Source of the DNA: Blastomussa wellsi
Lineage: Eukaryota > Cnidaria > Anthozoa > Scleractinia > Plerogyridae
DNA length: 64,000 bases
Assembly (NCBI GenBank): GCA_947652115.1
Contig: OX393566.1
Span: 14,392,325 to 14,456,324 of the forward strand
Direction of reading: 5' to 3'
Below the pieces are notes generated by a model. That model saw only the letters and a list, made by a program, of their open reading frames with translations, was not told the origin of the DNA and did no database searches. The stretch's first letter is position 1. Each line of letters starts with the position of its first letter. The position numbers and the translations under genes are program-made. Below, piece by piece: positions 1 to 9,179 of the stretch.

Positions 1-19
1 GAAACAGGCGATACCGGGA

Positions 20-316
20 ATGAAACTGGGGATAAACAACGAGGCAAACAAGGAAACGAAAAAGGCAGGGCTTCGGTGCATGGATGGCGGGAGATCGAAA
101 ATTAACCCGCCAAACAGCCATCCTTCGAATCCTGTTCACAAGGCAGCCACAGCTGAAAGCAAAAAAGATCCAAAGCCTGCAAGTCCAGCAACAGAAGAAG
201 TGCAAACAGAAGAACCAACACCCGCGGCAGGCTCAGACAGCCATCTCAACAACAAAATAGCTGTCGCTGTTGGCGCGGTTGCAGTTGCGGGGTTGGCTTC
301 CTTTGCACTGCGTTAA
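20..316 (+). CDS. Small Polinton membrane-anchored protein (possibly 5'-partial)
   Basis: This open frame of 98 codons is polar, rich in Pro, Lys and Glu, and ends in one hydrophobic segment of about 18 residues with only two residues after it. That suggests a tail-anchored or minor virion membrane protein. The frame is open upstream to the window edge, so the ATG at 20 may be internal. Its stop overlaps the 3' end of the convergent minus-strand gene at 313-1071. No family is recognised; assignment to the Polinton rests on context. Confidence 0.5.
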   Translation: MKLGINNEANKETKKAGLRCMDGGRSKINPPNSHPSNPVHKAATAESKKDPKPASPATEEVQTEEPTPAAGSDSHLNNKIAVAVGAVAVAGLASFALR

Positions 317-1071
317 CGCCGGCTCTCAATCAAAAATGCCACCACACCCAAAATCAAAAGCCATGTGTGCTCTGCCAGAAAACCAATTGCCTGGCCAGCA
401 GCTTTGAAGAGGAAACTAACAATCGAGCCAATTAGCCTGGGAAGGATTCCAGCAAGTTTTTTGCCAATCTCTTTCAAACCATTTCCTAGCCCTTTTGCGG
501 TGGCTTTCAGCGAGTTGTTTATGACGCCGACGACGGCGGCGATCGTGACTCCAGCAGCAAGAAGGATTGAACCGACTGTCACGCTGTATTTCTTGAAGAT
601 CTCTTTGACCTTTTCACGAAGCGGCATGACACTTTCTCTTTCCTCAATCTGCGTTTGCAGGCGCGCAAGCTCCTCTTGTCTTTCCGCAACTCTTGCTTCT
701 GCGGCTTCTTTGTCAGAAGGCGAAGTGTTCTCATCATCGATTATTTTCTGATCTTCTTCATTTTGGCGTTCCAGTTCTGTTTTTTGAACTTTCAGCTCGT
801 TGAGGGCTTCTGTGTCAATTTTCTCTTGAACTTCACTGAGCCTGGCATTTTCTTCTCTGAGCTTCTGAATATCTTCTTTCAATTTTGACTCCTGTTTTGC
901 TGCTTTGTTGATTTTTTCAAAGTGCTTTCTTTTTTCTTGAAGTTCTTTTTCAAGGGCTTTTTTCTCCTTTTTCACTTTTTGAATTTCTTTTTCATCCAAA
1001 GGGCCACGTGTATCTTCAAGAGCAGCTCTTTGTTCATCCATTATTCTAATTCTGTTTCTGATTTCTCCCAT
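313..1071 (-). CDS. Coiled-coil protein with C-terminal membrane segments (Polinton)
   Basis: The frame encodes 252 residues. Roughly residues 15-150 are a highly charged Lys/Glu-rich coiled coil. Two hydrophobic stretches follow, at about 163-185 and 230-247, separated by a Gly/Lys-rich segment, and the protein ends in Arg-Arg. The architecture suggests a membrane-anchored structural or scaffold protein of the virion; no enzyme motif is visible. It lies 3' of the other minus-strand gene, 37 bp away, suggesting co-expression. The frame is intact. Confidence 0.6.
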   Translation of the reverse strand: MGEIRNRIRIMDEQRAALEDTRGPLDEKEIQKVKKEKKALEKELQEKRKHFEKINKAAKQESKLKEDIQKLREENARLSEVQEKIDTEALNELKVQKTELERQNEEDQKIIDDENTSPSDKEAAEARVAERQEELARLQTQIEERESVMPLREKVKEIFKKYSVTVGSILLAAGVTIAAVVGVINNSLKATAKGLGNGLKEIGKKLAGILPRLIGSIVSFLFKAAGQAIGFLAEHTWLLILGVVAFLIESRR

Positions 1072-1107
1072 GTCATTTTTAACTTTTTCTTGTTCTTCTG
1101 CAGAAGA

Positions 1108-1668
1108 TTAAGAAATTTCCAGTTCTTTTTCTTTTTCAACCATTTCTTGCTGAACGGCTTCCTTTAATTCAAAAATGGACATTCTGAGTGCAGTTTTTAT
1201 TTCTTTGGTAAGGTTTGGATTAAGATGCCATTGTTTTGAACCCCTTTTTGTGGTAAACAGGTCATAAGCTTTTTTTCCAGCGCCAAACATTTTAACTTGA
1301 AGCCTTCCTTTTGGGCTGTAAAATATGTCAAGCTCACTTGCGCTCATGTTCGGAAAAGTCTCTTTTGCCGCAATCCAAGCTCGTTCACTGCTGAGTTCAC
1401 CGCTTCCTATGAATGGAGTTTCCTCGGTGTAAGAAGTGTCAGGCAGTCCGCTCTTTTCGTGTAGCCTTGTTTCCATTTCAATTTCTTCAGCGCCATGATA
1501 GGGAGTCGAAGCGGTGTCCGGCACAAAAGGACCGGTTGTGTTTTGGCGATTTTCCTCTTGTTCATCGTCATCGCCATCGTTGTCAATAGCATCGTCAAGG
1601 TCAGGGTCTTCGTGACCAAAGGGATGTGGATCATAACCAGGATTATCAAAAGTGCCACCTTCCGCCAT
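1108..1668 (-). CDS. Acidic N-terminal protein, Polinton virion gene candidate
   Basis: The frame encodes 186 residues. The first 55 or so are strongly acidic, with runs of Asp, Glu and Asn; a more regular basic C-terminal half ends in a helical Glu/Lys segment. The start codon is 41 bp from the divergently transcribed capsid-like gene at 1709, and a short inverted repeat (AAAAATTTTTCTGTTCAAT and its complement) lies between them, so a shared bidirectional promoter is likely. The family was not recognised; context supports a virus-derived structural protein. Confidence 0.55.
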   Translation of the reverse strand: MAEGGTFDNPGYDPHPFGHEDPDLDDAIDNDGDDDEQEENRQNTTGPFVPDTASTPYHGAEEIEMETRLHEKSGLPDTSYTEETPFIGSGELSSERAWIAAKETFPNMSASELDIFYSPKGRLQVKMFGAGKKAYDLFTTKRGSKQWHLNPNLTKEIKTALRMSIFELKEAVQQEMVEKEKELEIS

Positions 1669-1708
1669 TGTCTATTGAACAAAAAAATTTTTCTGTTCAA
1701 TATAGAAA
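1669..1708. promoter_or_regulatory. Divergent intergenic region with inverted repeat
   Basis: About 40 bp separate the start codons of two divergent Polinton genes. The sequence ATTGAACAGAAAAATTT faces its near-complement around a short AT-rich centre, giving a dyad suitable for a bidirectional promoter or protein-binding site. The function is inferred from position only. Confidence 0.3.
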
Positions 1709-2575
1709 ATGGCGGTGCAAGCAAACCTTCGTCCAACACAGTCAAAAAAATCCAACGCGATGAAAGCCGAGCGCACGGTCAATCGCATCACCTTTGATCG
1801 TAGCGAAGCCAACCCCACAGAGACCCTTTTTGTTTACGTGCCCAAGCTGAATGAGCACGAGGTCCTTGTGCCAGGCTCTCTCGGACTGCTTTTCAACATC
1901 GACCTGTCTGGAGGGGACCCCAACAACTTCCTCGTTCAAAACGTCACACGGGCCTTTGTTGACAAGATGGTTGTGAAGTACGCTGGAAACACAGTGCAGG
2001 ACACGGTGGGGTATGACATCTACAAGATCTGGGAGGACCTTTTCCTCTCGCAGGAGGAGCATGACGGCATGCTGCTCGAGGGAATTCAAAGCGAGGACCT
2101 CTGCAAGATCCGCTCAAATTCTGAGGATAAGAAAACCTCGGGTGTGGACGCGGAAAACGCGCTCTCCAAAGTTTTCGGAACGAAATACCGGATCCGGCTG
2201 TACCACCAGATTCTGAAAAACCACAGAGTCTTTTATCCCCAAGCGCTCTATCACAACCTCTTGTTTCAGTTGAAACTTGCGCCGACCTCGCAGGTTGTAA
2301 AAGGCCCTGATCCTGAAAAACTGCAATACAAGCTGACAAACATCCAGCTTGAGTACGAAATGATAAGAAGCAAGACCTTGGCGGAAGAGGCAATAGATGT
2401 GTACAACGTGGGAAAGGAGTTCTTATACGACCACGTGATTCGGGATCAGGTGATCACCTTTTCAAAAAGCGGCGACTCAAGGATTAACCTCAGAGTAAAC
2501 CCTCAGAGAAGATCCATGAAAGGCATACTTCTTCTCTTCATTGAGCCCTACTCAGTACGGCTCAGGCAAGGTTAA
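1709..2575 (+). pseudogene. Major-capsid-like protein, C-terminally damaged
   Basis: The open frame of 288 codons starts at an ATG within the divergent promoter. Position next to the packaging ATPase and its overall character fit the major capsid (hexon-like, double jelly-roll) gene of Polintons. It is much shorter than the roughly 450-650 residues usual for such capsids. The frame stops at 2573-2575, but capsid-like coding continues in another frame for about 25 codons and ends at a duplicated 36-bp unit (2607-2678). I infer an internal deletion with frameshift near the 3' end. A jelly-roll structure prediction would confirm or refute the capsid call. Confidence 0.55.
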
Positions 2576-2606
2576 CTGCCACGTTTTCGTGACCGGCGAC
2601 TCGCAA

Positions 2607-2678
2607 ATGAATATTTTGGGAAATCAATTTGAGTCTGCAGTTATGAATATTTTGGGAAATCAATTTGAGTCTGTGCAA
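2607..2678 (+). repeat. 36-bp tandem duplication at the capsid gene end
   Basis: Two adjacent copies with period 36 begin ATGAATATTTTGGGAAATCA at 2607 and 2643. They share 31 identical leading bases and differ only in the last few. Because 36 is a multiple of 3, the duplication alone keeps frame. Confidence 0.85.
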
Positions 2679-2680
2679 TT

Positions 2681-3283
2681 ATGGATCCAAACAACATTCC
2701 GTTCAACGCTCTGATCGTTGGCCCAACAAATTCAGGGAAATCGCAGTTTGTGGTTGATCAGCTCTGCGGACTTTTTCACGGCAAGTTCGACTACATCGTG
2801 CTCATCTGCCCGACATTACTGCATAACAAGACTTATGAAGGCCTCGCTTCGGAGGAGCGGGATTTTTATTTTATCGTTTGCGCACAGCATTAGGTGGAAC
2901 GCTGGTTGAATATTGTATGCTTGTTTTTGGAGGGCACCAACACGGTCATAATCCTCGATGACTGCGCAGCCACAAAAGATGTGAAAAAGCGCTCAGGTCC
3001 GCTGGTAAATCTTGCCTTTTCTGCCCGACATATTGGCATCAGCATGTGGGTGCTGACGCAGAAGATGACCAGCATCACAGCTTCTTTCCGCGAAAACGTG
3101 GCTGCGCTTGTGCTTTTCTATACGCCCTCGTGGAAGACTTTGCAAGCGGTTTTTGAAGATTACGCCGGCGAACTTTCTAAAGATGAGTTCAAAGAATATG
3201 TTTCGAGGTTGAAAAAAAATAAGTTTTCCTTCCTTGAGTTCGCCCTTCGACACCCTTTCGGAATAAAATTTGTTCGCAATTAA
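2681..3283 (+). pseudogene. A32-type (FtsK/HerA) DNA packaging ATPase, one in-frame stop
   Basis: This is a packaging ATPase of the kind that pumps viral DNA into capsids. A Walker A motif GPTNSGKSQ lies near residue 14. After an in-frame TAG at 2891-2893 the same frame continues with a Walker B motif TVIILDDC and the downstream conserved block WVLTQKM (sensor/motif III position). The frame on both sides of the stop is identical (2681 and 2894 are in phase), so a single codon interrupts an otherwise continuous gene of about 200 codons. It lies between the capsid-like gene and a small basic protein, the usual Polinton order. The residues just before the stop also look abnormal, so a small indel there is possible. 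Confidence 0.8.
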
Positions 3284-3303
3284 AAAACAAACCAATATAC
3301 AAA

Positions 3304-3562
3304 ATGATTGAATTCGACGAAGAACAATTGATGGCCGAAGTTAAGAGCTTGCTTGAAGCTGAGCCAACCAGCGCGCCCGTCGGCAATAGGGACTTTAAGC
3401 AAAGACAACGGGGACGGCGACGGCGACAGGAAACCCGAGAAAATACTGGGGAGACGACGCGGTTTTGGCGCGAAGTTAGAACAAGTTAAGCTATCAAAAC
3501 AAGACGCGGACCACAACGCCAAGCACATTCGCACCAAGACTAAAAAGAAGTATTTTTCTTAA
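3304..3562 (+). pseudogene. Small basic Polinton protein, frameshifted
   Basis: The first part reads from ATG 3304 in one frame (acidic start, MIEFDEEQ). From about 3390 the plausible continuation, rich in Asp-Gly repeats and then Lys/Arg, is in the frame open to 3562 and ends in KKKYFS. The two frames overlap, so one indel near 3370-3400 is inferred. It is probably a DNA-binding or core protein. It ends two bases before the Harbinger transposase ATG, so its true 3' end may be altered by that insertion. Confidence 0.45.
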
Positions 3563-3564
3563 TT

Positions 3565-5097
3565 ATGCCTTTGCTAAAAGAGGTGCGAGACATACTCCTG
3601 ATAAGTCATTTTCAAGGATTGATAAACGATGAAGAACTTTTGCTGTTATACGATTTAAACAGGTCAACAAATCTGGATCTTCCGTACGAATATTACGAAT
3701 CTTTCGAATTGGATTTGCTGGAAAACGACGAGTGTTTGTCGGAATTTCGATTTCGCAAGCAGGATATTCCCCTTTTAGCCGACGTACTGCAGGTTCCTGA
3801 TGTGATAACATGCTACCAAAGAAGTGTTTGTACTGGTTTGGAGGCCCTTTGCGTTGTTCTCAGGAGACTGGCATACCCTTGTCGATATGCCGATATGATA
3901 GCCAGATTTGCAAAACCTGTTCCAGTCTTATGTATGATCAACAACTATATGATCGACTTCATATATCAGACGCACAGTCACAGAATTCTCCAGTGGAACG
4001 ACACGCTACTGAATCGCCGTGCTCTTTACACATACGCAAATGCCATCACAGCCCAAGGTTCTCCTTTGGAGAACTGTTTTGGGTTTATTGATGGGACTGT
4101 TAGGCCGATTAGTAAGCCAGGAGAAAATCAAAAGATAGTCTATAATGGCCATAAAAGAGTGCACGCTATTAAATTCCAGTCTGTAGCACTTCCAAATGGA
4201 ATGATTGGAAATATGATTGGACCAGTCGATAAGTTCCAAGACGTTTACGCCTTTGTCTCCATTTCTTTTACTTTTATTTTCTAATGTTTTTGGGCTATTT
4301 TGTTTGTAGTTTAGAAATATTTGGCAAAAATTGTGGAGCGATTTCTGAATGCTTAGAACGAGATATATAGAAATAAAAGGAATTTAGTGAGATATGCAAA
4401 TATGTGGTGGGGTATTCTAGAATCTAGCCAAAATTATTTTAAACCAGTTTGATTTTTCATCTCTCTCGTCTCACATTTACTTGGGTAGCACATGTTAAAC
4501 AAAGGAAAATAAACTTCACAATTGTTTGAATAATGTACCCAAGAACAGTTACAGTATTTTGCTCTGTTATTCTGCGAAGGGGTGTGCGTGGGTGAGGGAG
4601 GGGAGAAGAGGGCAAACTTTAGAATAGTATAAAATACCAAGGTAATTGTTTCTTTTATTATATCTATTTTGTTATAAGAGGGGAAGCGCCATGATGCTTC
4701 AATGCTACATGATTCACACCTTCTTGACGATCTGCAGCAGTTTGCATTCACACCTGGACCTGTTATGCACCCGATGTGTCTATATGGAGATCCGGCATAT
4801 CCTTTAAGACTGCATCTCCAGGCTCCATTCCGAAACCGGCATCTTACACCACAAATGGAACTGTTCAACAAATCTATGAGCCCTTTAAGAGTCTCTGTTG
4901 AGTGGCTATTTAATGATATAGTCAACTACTTTAAATTTATTGATTTCAAAAAAAACCTCAAGATAGGTCTGTCAGCTGTTGGGAAAATGTACATAGTTTG
5001 TGCTTTACTCAGAAACGCCCTAACATGTTTGTATGGCAATACATCTTCTGAATTCTACGACCTCGACCCCCGTTTCTTGCAGGATTACTTTGCCTAG
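3565..5097 (+). CDS. Harbinger DDE transposase (two exons)
   Basis: Exon 1 is 3565-4224 and exon 2 is 4681-5097. The 456-bp intron starts GTCGATAAG and ends ATAAGAG, and joining the exons in phase 0 gives 358 codons, a typical Harbinger length. The DDE_Tnp_4 catalytic residues are visible: Asp in GFIDGTVRP, Asp in LYGDPAYP and Glu in SVEWLFNDI. All three are intact, and no stop interrupts the spliced frame. The protein cuts and joins the transposon ends with help from the Myb-like partner. An alternative, intron-retained product would stop at 4284 and lose the second and third catalytic residues. Confidence 0.85.
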
Positions 5098-6024
5098 ACT
5101 AAGATGGTATGTACGAGTCCCACATTTTGTCATTTCAACACATTAAAAGCAAAATATTCTGTTATTCAAATTGTTTGGGGCATTTATAGAAAATGTTTAC
5201 ACTATTTTAAGACACAACTGTAAACATAAAGAAGTAATAATAAAGTGCCTTTTCAGCTGAGAGCAGAAATTCCTTGTTTGACGTTCCCTAGTGATTTTTT
5301 TTTTCAGTTTGACCCCTTCCTCCTCCAATCCCTCCAGAAATCAAGATCAAAATTACCATTAAAAAATTCTCTTTTTGACATTTCTCCCCCCTTAACATTC
5401 TAATGATCTTTCACAGAATGGGTATATGTCTATGTTGTCGTTTAATTTTACCTTTGGTACAATATTGCTTTTCCCTTTGTTCTTTATTCACTTGTTGTAT
5501 GTGACCATGCACCAGAACAAAGGAAAATGTCAAATTACAAGTGCCAAGGTAAAAATAAACAACAGTATCTTCTTTCTGGAAGTGCAAATAGTATTTGAAG
5601 TCTGGACTGCACCTGCATATTTTAAAACATAACATCAACTTTATTCACAACATCGTTAATTGGCAAATGGCTTTTACACATCATAAATCTTTTGTAGTTC
5701 CAAAGACAACAAGGCATGTACAAGTGTAACAATATGAACATAGAAAAGTTAAGTCATGCCACGGGGCTCCATAAATTGTAAGATACAACAAAGAATGTCC
5801 TAAACCAAGAAAAACTGAGGTTAGGTAAAATCTATTGCACTCACGGCTGTTTTAACTTAAATAATTTGTGGTCAACGAAGCACAATATAACCAATGATAC
5901 AAACACTGTTTTGGACAACAGTTTTGACAAAATATAAACACAACCGGAACAATGGCTACATGCTTAAAAAGTCATATGCATATAGGCCCTGTAATAGTGT
6001 GTCATGTGATGGTTTATCCATCCT
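5098..6024. other. Harbinger inter-gene region
   Basis: This AT-rich stretch lies between two convergent Harbinger genes. It should hold both 3' untranslated regions; an AATAAA lies at about 5238-5243 on the plus strand. No coding or repeat structure was recognised. Confidence 0.4.
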
Positions 6025-6783
6025 TTAGTGGCCAGCTTTAGAAACAAACCCTTGCAGCACTGTTAATAGCTGCTGCTGCTGCTGCATCATGGCCATTTGC
6101 ATCTGGCTAAGTTGTTGCAGCTGCTCACTTTGCTGTTTCTGTAGATTAGCAAACATCACTTGCTGGCCCTCTTGCTGACGGATCAGTTGCTGGGTCATTT
6201 CCTCCTGTTGCTTTGTTTGGGCATGCTGCTCCTGTTTTTTCAGCTCCAACTCTTCTTGTCTGATTTTGAATTCTTCTTCAGACCTCTCCTTAAGATATGT
6301 GATGGTGTCTGCTCCAGATCGTCTTGCTTTTTTTTCCTTCTTTACATCATCGCTTGCCTCTCTCTTCCTGGTTTCTCCAACTTTTTCCAGAGCCTTAGCT
6401 CGCATGTCTTCAGCCTGCCTTCTCTCTTTCTCCAAGTTGACTTTTCTTTCCTCAGACATCATTTGCAGATCCCTCTCTGCAGCCTCGGCTTTCTCACAAA
6501 TTTCCTCCATCGCTATATCAAACTCTGAGGGCTCATCAACGGTGATACCACTTGCTTTAGTTTCTTCTGCAACTTTTTTCTTGTATTTCTTTATAAGAAC
6601 TTGGTTTATGCGATCTCTTACAGACCTCAAAGAAACTGTGAATCGAGGCATGAATACTGCATTTAGGTTTATGGCAATTTGTTCCCACAGTTTAGCTCTT
6701 TCTCTACTTCCCTTTGGCTGGCTATAAGGATCGACAGTACCAAAAGAATGTCGTGTTCTTTGGTCCAGTACATTGGAGAAGTC
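6025..6783 (-). CDS. Harbinger Myb/SANT-like accessory protein, last exon
   Basis: The frame is open from a 3' splice site (TTTTTTAAG at 6784) down to 6025. An ATG at 6651 lies inside it, but about 44 upstream codons in the same frame look like the end of a Myb/SANT helix-turn-helix domain (residues such as LWEQIAINLN), so the exon starts at 6783. The rest is a charged coiled coil followed by a Gln-rich C-terminus (residues 150-200 of the ATG version). In Harbinger elements this second protein binds the terminal repeats and carries the transposase into the nucleus. The upstream exon was not identified. Confidence 0.7.
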   Translation of the reverse strand, partial: DFSNVLDQRTRHSFGTVDPYSQPKGSRERAKLWEQIAINLNAVFMPRFTVSLRSVRDRINQVLIKKYKKKVAEETKASGITVDEPSEFDIAMEEICEKAEAAERDLQMMSEERKVNLEKERRQAEDMRAKALEKVGETRKREASDDVKKEKKARRSGADTITYLKERSEEEFKIRQEELELKKQEQHAQTKQQEEMTQQLIRQQEGQQVMFANLQKQQSEQLQQLSQMQMAMMQQQQQLLTVLQGFVSKAGH

Positions 6784-7487
6784 CTTAAAAAAGGATGTTA
6801 AAAGTAAACTTAAATTTCACAGTACAAAACACAGGTAGACTTAAAAAAAATTAAATAATATTACATCTTAACAACTCATATGCCCATTTTTAGAGCTTTT
6901 AGTCGGTTAAAATCAAGCCGTTGCAGCTATTTTAATTTACAAATAAGGCAAAAGTTCACACAATCAATATAACTTTGCATGCTATTTCATGACGGCAAAC
7001 TCAAATTAGTGAAAACACTAATTTTCATCTTCTGAAACTTTTCACTAACTTAGACGAGTAACACAAGCCCAAGAGACCATTCTTGACAAGGCTGCCCAAA
7101 TCATTTTATATTTCCTGAATATACCTGGCATCCTTTATACACAGCGGTGCGAAACGAAAAAATCTCGGTAGATGTTCTGTTGAACGACACGACAAATGCG
7201 TTGATTGATAAACTCAAATAAGCTGTTAATCTTGGCCGTGTTAAAACGCCTAAATAAGCATTATTTATTCCGTCGGTCGATATCTGCCGTTCTAACTTTT
7301 TTTACTGATTTGGTCTTACTGAGCTGTTTGACTTTCATGTCATTTTTCGACTGAAATCAGTCGTAAGGGGAGTTTATTTACGTGAATGAAGCTCGCAATC
7401 TTTTTACTCACATGTTTACTTTGTCGATTGGCTTTGACACCGCCGTCTGAACGTTTCTGTGAACAAAAATACGCATCATGACAATGA
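6784..7487. other. Harbinger right-hand noncoding region
   Basis: No coding signal was found. It must contain the upstream exon and promoter of the Myb-like gene and the right transposon terminus. AT-rich with short dyads, but no clear terminal repeat by eye. Confidence 0.35.
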
Positions 7488-7745
7488 GAAGTCTCAAATA
7501 TTCATAGTAAACAAGCGATAAAAGAGCCCGCTGCAGATGATTCCAAAGGCAGAAATTGGCTCAGCACAACCCAGTGGATCTCTGTCTTTGGAATTGCCAC
7601 AATGCTTGTTACGACTTATGTCAATCGTGAAGACATCAAAGCCTTTTTTCGGCCAACTGCGCCGGCACCTCCGCCAGCACCTGTGCCACAGGTGATGCAA
7701 GAATCTACACCGCAACCCAAAAAAGGCCTTCGCTATATGGACTGA
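7488..7745 (+). pseudogene. 5'-truncated Polinton membrane protein
   Basis: The frame is open from just after a TGA at 7485 to a TGA at 7743, 85 codons with no credible ATG at the start. It has a hydrophobic segment (ISVFGIATMLV) followed by a Pro-rich tail. It resembles in layout the small protein at 20-316 (polar tail plus one membrane segment). Loss of its 5' end fits its place directly beyond the Harbinger insertion. Confidence 0.4.
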
Positions 7746-7793
7746 GTGGGGGAAAAAAATTCATTTGAATATATTTTTTTGTTTTATATAAAA

Positions 7794-8049
7794 ATGCGGG
7801 AAACTCAAGCAGCAGCATTAGCAGCAGCAGCAGGAGCATTCTTTGGCTTTCTTTTTTGGAGAAGCTTATTGTAGAACTTTAGAATGGATAGCCGAAAATG
7901 CTGATAATTTCAAAGAACTGGAAAAACTGAAAGAACTGAAGAAAGAACTGGAGAAAGAAGGGGGATGTTTGCCAGAACAAAGTTTTCAAAATTTTGATTA
8001 CCAAAAAGTTGGAAGTGAAAGTGCTGCGAAAAAATTTCCAATTAAATAA
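7794..8049 (+). pseudogene. Small Ala-rich membrane protein, frameshifted
   Basis: An ATG at 7794 opens 26 codons: a short leader, an Ala run and a hydrophobic FFGFLFW segment, stopping at about 7874. The next 60 codons, in a different frame to 8049, encode a charged Lys/Glu helix. The two halves look like one gene of about 80 codons broken by a single indel near 7850-7870. It is one of a row of small Polinton genes, 24 bp upstream of the next. Confidence 0.45.
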
Positions 8050-8072
8050 TTTTCTCTCTTTCTATAACCATC

Positions 8073-8294
8073 ATGTCTGACAACAAGCTAGTCAAAATCG
8101 CCATGGATTCCGCAACCCTCATTGGCCTTGCTGCTGGCATTGGATGGGTGGCCAAAAAAACGTTCAAGAAAAGTTTTACAGCTGACCCTTCAAATTCCTT
8201 CGAAAACTATGGATTGTTCACAGCTGTGATGGCGGGAAGCCTTGCGCTCAAAAAATATTTGGAGGACCAGAAAATCCTTCCGACCAACGCCTGA
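8073..8294 (+). CDS. Small two-segment membrane protein (Polinton)
   Basis: The frame is intact, with 73 codons. Hydrophobic stretches lie at about residues 14-26 and 47-60, separated by a Lys-rich loop. It fits a minor virion membrane protein in an operon-like row of small genes between the Harbinger and the integrase. No enzymatic motif; family not recognised. Confidence 0.55.
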   Translation: MSDNKLVKIAMDSATLIGLAAGIGWVAKKTFKKSFTADPSNSFENYGLFTAVMAGSLALKKYLEDQKILPTNA

Positions 8295-8339
8295 AATCCT
8301 TCTGACCAACATTTTGAAAATAAAAATATAAGAAAAAAA

Positions 8340-9157
8340 ATGGCAAGTATCGCGATTGTGGTTGGCGGAGCTGTGCTGAATGCAGTGGCTTTCATCGGCG
8401 GAAATTATCTTGCGAGAGCTTTTGGCGGCGGCGACAAAGCTGCGCTTGAAGAAAAAGTGCGGCACGATAAAGCTCTTGAGGCGTACCAAGCTGCGTACGC
8501 AAAATATTTGCGTGACCGAACAAAACTTATCGACTGGATTGCAACAAACGCACAGATCAAGGCAGAAGCAAAGCAGAACTTTACCAACACTGACTATGCA
8601 TTTAAACTCTACAGCCAGACTCATCCTGAATGCATTGAACTTGTCTTGGACCAAAATAGCTTAGGAAATCTGAGGATTTATTCTTGTACTCTTGCTTTAT
8701 GGAAGCGTGTATTTATATACATATAGTCAAACTAGAAGAAAATGAAAATACAATTATTTTTGGGCTCTGTTGCCACAATGTTCCTTGAACAAAACCAAAC
8801 TGGATATCTGTTTAGAATTTCACTTACAATTCTGTATTCCTTTCCTGAAGTAAACCTTGTACTCAAGTTGCGATTCTTGCTCTGTTTGTATCTGGAGTCT
8901 ATAAACGAAATAGTGTCTCCCTCGCCAGTCTCGACGCGTGTTCACTTTTAAAAAAAGATATGCCCCTAGGGACGTTACGTAATTGCACTGGGATCTTTGA
9001 ATAATTTCGTGCAAAACACTGAAGAACGGATGAAGCCCCCCAAAGAACCCAAATTCTCTGATTTCTATCAGCCGAGCCAGCAGCAGAAAAATGGCGAACT
9101 CGCGTTCGTTGGCGTCGGGGCTCTCGCTCTGGGCTATGCAGTTTTTCGGTTCCTTTA
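8340..9157 (+). pseudogene. Polinton minor protein split by a solo LTR
   Basis: The 5' part (8340 to about 8630) encodes a hydrophobic N-terminus rich in Gly, Ala and Val followed by a charged helix. The 3' part (about 9024-9157) encodes a short polar region and a hydrophobic C-terminal segment ending in FRFL. They are separated by exactly one LTR-like insert with a 5-bp target duplication. After removing the insert and one copy of the duplication, the two parts stay in frame, giving a protein of roughly 140 residues with hydrophobic segments at both ends. The open frame running on to 8726 is LTR sequence read by chance. Confidence 0.7.
8631..9018. mobile_element. Solo LTR, TSD CTGAA
   Basis: The 388-bp insert begins TGCATTGAAC, ends CAAAACA (canonical TG...CA), and is flanked by the direct repeat CTGAA at 8626-8630 and 9019-9023. 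No internal retrotransposon genes remain, as expected after LTR-LTR recombination. It sits inside a Polinton gene whose halves rejoin in frame without it, so boundaries are firm. The superfamily cannot be told from the LTR alone; 5-bp duplications are common for Ty3/Gypsy and Copia. Confidence 0.85.
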
Positions 9158-9179
9158 AACTTTTTTTTCTCTCTTAGAT

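Larger units (their letters stand above)
3490..7487. mobile_element. PIF/Harbinger DNA transposon nested in the Polinton
   Basis: The element has the two-gene Harbinger design: a DDE transposase on plus (3565-5097) convergent with a Myb/SANT-like accessory protein on minus (6025-6783). Polinton-like genes lie on both sides, so it is an insertion. The outer limits given are approximate. I could not recognise terminal inverted repeats or the 3-bp target duplication by eye, and the transposase ATG lies only 2 bp beyond the preceding Polinton stop. Confidence 0.8.

Noticed and set aside
365..1167. Several plus-strand frames across 365-1167
   Set aside because: They are complements of the Lys/Glu-rich coiled-coil gene on minus (Phe/Leu-rich mirror composition).
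5411..5638. Facing frames of 75 and 68 codons
   Set aside because: No homology-like motif, splice context or composition; within Harbinger noncoding sequence.
6061..6230. CAG-type trinucleotide run as a repeat expansion
   Set aside because: It is short, interrupted and encodes the Gln-rich tail of the Myb-like protein.
8640..8951. Frames at 8640-8951
   Set aside because: They lie inside the solo LTR.
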